Shown here: positions 31,707 through 36,923 of the stretch, piece after piece
Layout: each line of letters starts with the position of its first letter
Position numbering within the stretch: position 1 is the first letter of the stretch
Source: Gnetum montanum
Taxonomy: Eukaryota; Streptophyta; Gnetopsida; Gnetales; Gnetaceae
Direction: 5' to 3'
Length of the DNA stretch: 36,923 bases
Assembly: GCA_015680685.1 (NCBI GenBank)
Contig: MNCI01006092.1
Coordinates: 303,393 to 340,315 of the forward strand
Translations under genes and position numbers: made by a program
Notes under the pieces: generated by a model
The model's input: only the letters and a program-made list of their open reading frames with translations
Told to the model about the DNA's origin: nothing
Databases searched by the model: none

Positions 31707-32144
31707 ATAGCCCCTAAAAGAGGACAACAGGGAGGACCTTCTAAATGTGCAACTAAATGCCCAGGGGAAGGCAGAAGCTAAGGACCGCATGTAGACCATG
31801 TGGAGCAAGAGGCACAATTATTCAGCATCCATCAGGGAACTCTTGTCACTGCATAATCTAGCCAAGAAAAAGGTGAAGAGGTCAAGGCTTGAGCCTATGA
31901 AGAGGAACAACAAATATTTGTGGCATGGAAGGTCAAGGCCAATCAAGTGTTCCTACAACTACTATGTCCATGGAAGGTGCCAACTCCATCAAACATTGGA
32001 GCATTAGCATGGATGGCACACGACCTTTGAATTGAAGAGGAAAAGCTCTAGGCACTCCTTTAGAGCCATCAACTTCCAAAACCTGGAGCACAAGACAAGG
32101 GGAAGAGATCCATGGAGGAACCACCGCCACCAGGAACCACATGA
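31707..32144 (+). pseudogene. TE2 ORF2 remnant (unknown function, conserved in TE3)
   Basis: A single frame of 146 codons runs without shift from ATA GCC CCT to TGA, interrupted by six in-frame stops. It begins (I/M)APKRGQQGGPSK, suggesting an ATG changed to ATA. The middle reads AWKVKANQVFLQLLCPWKVP, AHDL, EEEKL, and the end DKGKRSMEEPPPPGTT then stop. The TE3 ORF2 on the other strand ends with the same signature and stop. No known enzyme motif is visible. Compared with TE3, most of the coiled-coil part is missing, so the protein is internally deleted here. Confidence 0.7.
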
Positions 32145-32233
32145 GTTCCAGTAAATTCTGTAATTTTGTGTCTGTGTTCCAATTTTGTCATATTCAATTC
32201 TCCACTATGACATGAATGAATTTCTAGTTAGTT

Positions 32234-32325
32234 AATAATCCCATACCCATCCATTATGTAATCAATTAAGGTTGTTCCTCACTTTCTTTGACTTAAGGAC
32301 GAGTTATTATTCAGTTGTGGGGGTA
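32234..32325 (+). other. TE2 conserved 3' untranslated block and PPT
   Basis: AATAATCCCATACCC, then TTAAGGACGAGTTATTATTC and AGTTGTGGGGGTA directly against the LTR. Same block order as in TE1 and TE3. Confidence 0.65.
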
Positions 32326-33328
32326 TGATGAATTTTAGTTTGTTAGGTGCTGATATCGAACCCTTGATATTGGACCCTTGTTAACCAGGTGTTGATATTA
32401 GATCCTTGTTAACCAGGTGCTAATATCGGACCCTTGTTAACCAGGTGTTGATATCAGACCCCTATTATTGGGCCCTTGATATCTGATGAGTCCTGATATT
32501 GGACCCCTAATATCTGATGAGTCCCAATATCAGACCCTTGATATTGGGTACGCAATATTATAGCCTAGCTAGCGATATCGGATACGTGATATTGTGGTTT
32601 CTATGTGAGCCTATAAATACAAAATTGGGTGTATGGGAAAGTAATAGGAAGTTAGTGTTAGAGTAGGATCTTTTTGTTAGTTTTTCCTCTCAATCCTTTC
32701 CCTAGTGCATGCCCGCAGTGTGATGATTGTGATTGTACAAAACCTTTATTCGAGTGTGATGTACTTGGACACACACATGATTGGCAATAAAGATTGAGAT
32801 TACTTCATAATTACAACATTCACTTAATTTTAATTATTATTTATTACTTTTGTAATTTATATTTCTCTACCCTCATCTCCTACCCCTGTTAGTAAACATG
32901 GAATGAGTATGACTTAATCATGAGCATTTAAGTGTGACTACTTAGTATCCCAATAGCTTACCTAGGACATGTGCTTGGTGATCCCAATGGTAGTACACGA
33001 GGTCCAAGATGTGTACAAATGATTAAGGATGGATGCTCATCACACTTAGGCTAGCTTAGATTCTCTTCTCCCTTTCCCTCTTAGGTTAATTAGAGTTATT
33101 TTCCATTGCCTCTTGGAGTAGCACTAGCTTAGGACCACATCATACACCTCACTCTGGCCTAAACCATATGTGACAAAGTAAATACTAGTCCAGGTGGGAA
33201 GACAACGAACTACGATCAATGTGTAATTATCTAGATACCACAACTAGCCCATCTACGGAGTTCGAATGGATTGTGCATGAATGCTTGTATTCGTATGGTT
33301 GAGTGTAGGGGTACCTCGCCACTCATCA
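32326..33328 (+). repeat. 3' LTR of TE2 with expanded U3 repeats
   Basis: 1003 bp, TGATGAATTTTAG...CACTCATCA. U3 (32348-32600) contains about ten GATATT/GATATC units followed by GGACCC or AGACCC, three TTGTTAACCAGGTG words and two GATGAGTCC words. TATA box at 32612-32619. The terminus is GTACCTCGCCACTCATCA. Confidence 0.82.
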
Positions 33329-33517
33329 GATACTATTCCAAAATATATGCTTGGAAGATGGGTTGAAAAAAATTAAATACATGGAATTTTTTATGTAGGA
33401 TTTAGGTGGTATCATTTACTATAGATCATCTTATCACTTTAAGATATTTTATTGATAGAGAAAAAGGTCCACATAAGAAAAATTTTATCTACTTTGTAGA
33501 TTTTCAAAGTAATTTAT
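33329..33517. other. Short spacer between TE2 and TE3
   Basis: 189 AT-rich bases. The last five (TTTAT, 33513-33517) are the predicted target duplication of TE3. No gene recognised. Confidence 0.5.
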
Positions 33518-34394
33518 TGATGAGTGGTGAGGTACCCCTATGCTCAACCATATGTATTACAAGCGTTCACACATGATCCGATTGAATTCCATGGATGGAA
33601 CTAATTATAGCATCTAGATTGTTATGCCTTGATTGCAATTTGTTGTCTGCCCACTTGGACTAGTGGTAGCTTTGTCATGTATGGTTTAGTCCAAAGTGAG
33701 GCATATGATGTGGTTTCTAATTCTATGCTATGCTACTCTTGATGGAAAAAAGAAATAAATTGATTAACTAATGAATAATGGAAAAAAAGTCTAAATTAGC
33801 CTAAGGAGATGGTATTCACTCTTAATTATTCATACATGTCTTGGACTTTGTGGAGCTATTTTTGGGATTACCAAGTGTATGCCACTAGTTGTGCCAAACA
33901 ATACACCTTCGGGCAACCAAGTATTTACATTTAAATGCTCATGATTAAGGTGTACACATTTTGCTTAGTAATAAGAATAGTAAACAACAATAAATGGAAA
34001 TGTTTAACTAAAGAAATCATTAAATAATTGAAACAACAATATTAATCTAAGTGGATGCTGCAATGATGGAAGTAATCTTGATCTTTATTGCCAATCATGT
34101 AACATTTCCAAGTATGTCATACTTGAACAAAGGTGCCATATGATTACAAACATCACACTGCAGACCTACACTAGGAATAACAGATTGGAAAGAAGAAATG
34201 GAAAACTGAAACTATCTATTATTACTTTCTAAGCTGTCTCATCTAGAAGCCCAAGTATAGTATTTATAGGTGAGGTCTAGATGAGGTGACACAAGGTATT
34301 TGATGTCGCTTATTATGTTGAATACATGACGTCAAAGTCCAAGTACACGATGTCAAGACTTCGACATTAGGGCCCATCAAATCTCAACTCATCA
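33518..34394 (-). repeat. 3' LTR of TE3 (877 bp, minus strand)
   Basis: The plus strand starts TGATGAGTGGTGAGGTACCC and ends CAACTCATCA. The minus strand has TATAAATA at 34268-34261. The U3 before it carries GATGTC, GACGTC and GATGTC (about 34298-34360) where the other LTRs have GATATC. One copy reads ATGACGTCAA, containing the palindrome TGACGTCA. Confidence 0.8.
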
Positions 34395-34486
34395 TACCCC
34401 CATGAATAAATGAAAACTTATCCTTAAGCTAAAAAAAGATGAGGAACAAGTTCTTTACAAAAATATTGGGCAGGTATGGGATTATT
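34395..34486 (-). other. TE3 conserved 3' untranslated block and PPT
   Basis: On the minus strand: AATCCCATACC, then TTAAGGATAAGTTTTCATTT and ATTCATGGGGGTA against the LTR. It matches the blocks in TE1 and TE2. Confidence 0.65.
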
Positions 34487-34593
34487 GACTGACTTAACCA
34501 ATGGACAAATAACTGACTCTTTGCATGCTGTAGTGGTGTGGTACAAAAATGGAACACATTATTACAAAAAAAAATAAAAAAAGACTAGGAAAC

Positions 34594-36650
34594 TCATGTA
34601 GTGTCCGGAGGTGGTGGCTCTTCCATCAACTGCTTCCCTTTGTCACCAGGCTGTTGAAACTTGTATCGATTGAGCAAAGCCTATAACTTTTCTTCCTTTG
34701 TCCTTAGGTCATGCACTGTTCAAGCTACTATGCCGATGTGTGCTAGTGTCGATACATCCCAAGGACATTCTAGTTGCAGAAACATTTGATTTGCCTTGAC
34801 ATACCATGTTGTGAACTATCATTGTTCCTCCTTGAAAGCCTTAGCTCATGATAATATGTCAATCTCCGAGCTAGGTTCAAGGCTACATCTTCTATCCTTG
34901 GTAGCTAGCTTTGACCACCTCTAATTCTAAGTTTTCCACTTATAACTTTTGCAAAGAATCCTTCTGATCTGCAAACTCTTTCTCATATAGCGTGTAGGTG
35001 GTCACCACTTACTTCACCAACTTACTTCAGGAACAACCTACTGTTAACATGGCAAGGTTGGCATATCTAAGGTTAGCTAACACCATGTATTCCTTCAAAT
35101 CTTCTATCTACTGGTCCTTATTTTTAACTTTTACTTGTTGGACCATGGCATAACTGTCTAAAATGGCTTGCCATTTAGAATTTTGTGCTACCAAGGACCT
35201 GATGTGGGCCTTGGAGATCTTGATTTCCTCCTCATTGATTTCCTTATATATGCCAACCTAGTCACGAAAGTGTTCTTTTAACTTCTCATGTCTTTTGGCC
35301 TTGTTCTACCACATGCTGATCTCAATTGCTATCTTTTGATGAATAACATGTACCTCCTTCATAGAGAGGGCTCTATTTTCTTAGGCTGAGCTACTCATAT
35401 CATGGTTGACCCTCACCAATTGTTCTCTTAACTGGTGGATACTCTCTTTCAAAATGTCCTTTTGCTTCTCCACTGTGGTCAACTGGGCATTCTCTATAGT
35501 GAGCTGCTTATTCTCTTCTTGGGTAGTGGTCAGTGCCTTTTTATGCACATGGGTCTGTGCATTTGCAGTAAAGGCATTCCAAACCACCATCTCCTTTTTT
35601 TACTCTATAGTTGATTTCTCTTTCACTATTTTGGTAAGTTCTTCTATCCAAAATTGTTCCAGTTGGTCAAATGTGAAAAATCGGATAGGATCCTATCGTT
35701 TAGCTCGCAGGGTAGCTAGCTCTTCTTACAATTTTTTTACTTTAGCTTTTGCATGTTTTGCCATGACCTCAGCCATGACCAACTTTTCTTTGATAATGAT
35801 GAGATTTAATTGAGCTGTAGTGACATTGCTAGGGATGTCAAATAGAGTGGTCATCACTTAACTTGTCTGCATCAAATGATCAAGCATGTTCTCATGCACT
35901 ACAAGAGTCATTAAGGTTCTAGCTAGCATTTGTGCATCTTTAGTACTTGACAAATCAATCAAAGGCACAATAAGAACATTGAATGACTCCTTGATGTAAT
36001 TAGTGATCACCTTTGTCATGCCTACTACATATTCATGTTGTAGCACCACAATTGTGATGCCTTCACCAATTTCCAAGGTGACTTGAAAAGATGTAGTGTT
36101 TTTAGAGATGTGGCATGACCACTAGGATCCCCCTCCTCCTGATTGAATCGAGATCTCTTTCCTTGTTGGATCAGTTGATATAGTGGGTCATATGACATCA
36201 TCCATAACCTAGAAGAGATTGGCCTCATCCCTGCTCCCCCAGCTAACGATCTCAACGATTCTTGTAGGGGGCTCATCGACAATCTATAATCTTACGATGG
36301 CAATGATGGAGCTTGTGCTTGTGGGTGCTGCTTAGGCTCTTGTTGCATTTCAATTCTTGGTTCTACCTCCTTTTTAGCTTCTTACTCCTTACTAGAATAT
36401 TTTCTTAATGTTGCGGGTTTGAGGAGATCTGTAAAGGAGGTGTGCTAAGCCTTCCAAAGGACATCATTGGTATATCCTAAGATTCCTGCGTAGTTGCACA
36501 GTTTTTTGATTAGATAAGAAAATTGAAGTATTGGTCTCCCTAAATTCATTTCTTCGAATCGTCATTGGATTTCTATAAAGTAATATTGGGGAAGGTTGGC
36601 TGCAAATTTTTCCATTAGAATGGCACTTCCCCTACCCACATAAGTTGAGA
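34594..36650 (-). pseudogene. TE3 ORF2: decayed coiled-coil protein of unknown function
   Basis: About 680 codons can be followed on the minus strand with a few frame changes and many stops. The upstream part reads LMEKFAANLPQYYFIEIQ, then MNLGRPILQFSYLIKKLCNY and MSPLQESLRSLAGGAGMRPI. A long acidic/basic heptad-like section follows (35900-35000): NLIIIKEKLVMAEVMAKHAK, EENKQLTIENAQLTTVEKQK, ILKESIHQLREQLVRVNHDM and AQNSKWQAILDSYAMVQQVK. The C-terminus reads WYVKANQMFLQLECPWDV, TKEEKL, DKGKQLMEEPPPPDTT, stop at 34594. No polymerase, integrase, protease or transmembrane motif was seen. Coiled-coil structure suggests a structural or binding role; function unknown. Confidence 0.65.
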
Positions 36651-36667
36651 TTCAATTAAGCCCTTTG

Positions 36668-36672
36668 GTAGG
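36668..36672. repeat. Predicted left target-site duplication of TE4 (GTAGG)
   Basis: The five bases before the LTR start. The partner copy would lie beyond the window, so this rests only on the LTR boundary. Confidence 0.4.
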
Positions 36673-36923
36673 TGATGAGACGCGACATGCATAGTGCTGC
36701 GATATCACGGCCGCCGCGATATCGCATCCCATGCAATATCACGTACGCGATATCACGTCTTTCCCTGCGATATCGCGTACACGATATCGCGGTCCGCCGC
36801 CATATCTATAAATAAGAGGTGGCACTCCCCTCATTTCCCAATCTTGGCTAGAAGTAGCAAAGCTCTGGCAGTTTGAACACTCCAGAGTTAGAATTTTTCC
36901 CATGTGCCCGCAGTAGGAGTCCT
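36673..36923 (+). repeat. TE4: start of a plus-strand LTR, cut by the window edge
   Basis: Begins TGATGAGACGCG. It holds GATATC at 36701, 36718, 36749, 36769 and 36782, then TATAAATAAGAGG at 36807. From there to 36923 it aligns with the TE1 LTRs (CTCTGGCAGTTT, CCATGTGCCCGCAGTAGGAG). It is the closest relative of TE1 in the window and carries the fullest palindrome block. Confidence 0.8.
36701..36792 (+). promoter_or_regulatory. GATATC palindrome cluster in U3 of TE4
   Basis: Five GATATC sites within about 90 bases. At 36768-36791 two near-identical copies of the self-complementary 10-mer GCGATATCGC flank GTAC, forming a 24-base palindrome with one mismatch. It ends 15 bases before the TATA box. 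A binding site for a dimeric protein is inferred, not shown. Confidence 0.5.

Larger units (their letters stand above)
27362..33328 (+). mobile_element. TE2: non-autonomous LTR retrotransposon with gag and ORF2 remnant
   Basis: About 5967 bp with LTRs of 793 and 1003 bp, a tRNA-Asp-type PBS, a decayed gag (28288-29470 or further), a spacer, an ORF2 remnant (31707-32144) and a PPT. No protease, reverse transcriptase, RNase H or integrase motif was seen. The plan matches TE1, but TE2 keeps part of ORF2 and lacks a visible protease. The left LTR starts directly at GATATTGGACCC, without TG, and no target duplication matching the right flank (GATAC) was found. The left end is therefore probably truncated or rearranged. 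Confidence 0.8.
33518..36672 (-). mobile_element. TE3: 3' part of a minus-strand LTR retrotransposon
   Basis: An LTR (33518-34394) is preceded on the minus strand by a PPT and an ORF2 pseudogene that extends to at least 36650, where a plus-strand LTR (TE4) interrupts it. The 5' LTR, gag and any further parts lie beyond the window. Orientation is set by the PPT position and the reading direction of ORF2. Confidence 0.75.

Noticed and set aside
35406-35813. 135-codon plus-strand hydrophobic frame as a membrane protein
   Set aside because: Exact antisense of the TE3 coiled-coil ORF2; the hydrophobicity comes from reading Glu/Lys codons on the other strand.

Overview
The window is nuclear DNA of a land plant. 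It holds one apparently intact, intron-containing plant glutamate receptor-like (GLR) channel gene on the minus strand, set in AT-rich DNA full of decayed LTR retrotransposons. The long GLR intron, the old retrotransposons and the absence of other genes would fit a large genome such as that of a conifer or other gymnosperm. That is inference; the sequence does not name a species.

Layout. 1-1253: 5' end of a minus-strand LTR element (leader, PBS, 869-bp LTR). 1254-4569: AT-rich spacer with a possible SINE head and a decayed LINE piece. 4575-11408: complete LTR element TE1 with a TTAAT target duplication, tRNA-Asp-type PBS, decayed gag and protease, no reverse transcriptase or integrase, and a PPT. 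11414-15452: spacer with a remnant LTR, microsatellite, short tandem arrays and a near-perfect hairpin. 15453-24908: the GLR gene, seven exons, 894 codons; its 5.5-kb second intron carries a 3 x 50-bp array and a 7-copy 191/199-bp array. 24909-27361: upstream region and spacer. 27362-33328: second LTR element TE2 (gag, spacer, ORF2 remnant, no polymerase). 33518-36672: 3' part of a minus-strand element TE3 with a long coiled-coil ORF2 pseudogene. 36673-36923: start of a plus-strand LTR (TE4) inserted in TE3 and cut by the window edge.

The GLR exons were joined by hand. All six introns are GT-AG, phases agree at every junction and the exon sum (2685 nt) is a multiple of three. The product has a signal peptide, amino-terminal LIVBP-like domain, S1/S2 ligand-binding halves, M1-P-M3-M4 and the plant SYTASLTS gate motif. 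One exon is only 32 nt and encodes the pore-loop end.

The most unusual content is the set of LTR elements. They share a U5 terminus ending in CTCATCA, a 3' untranslated block before the PPT, PPT-like repeats inside the element, and U3 regions built of GATATC palindromes just upstream of the TATA box. Two of them share a second ORF ending in a DKGK/MEEPPPP signature. None shows reverse transcriptase or integrase, so they look like non-autonomous gag-bearing elements with an extra ORF of unknown function.
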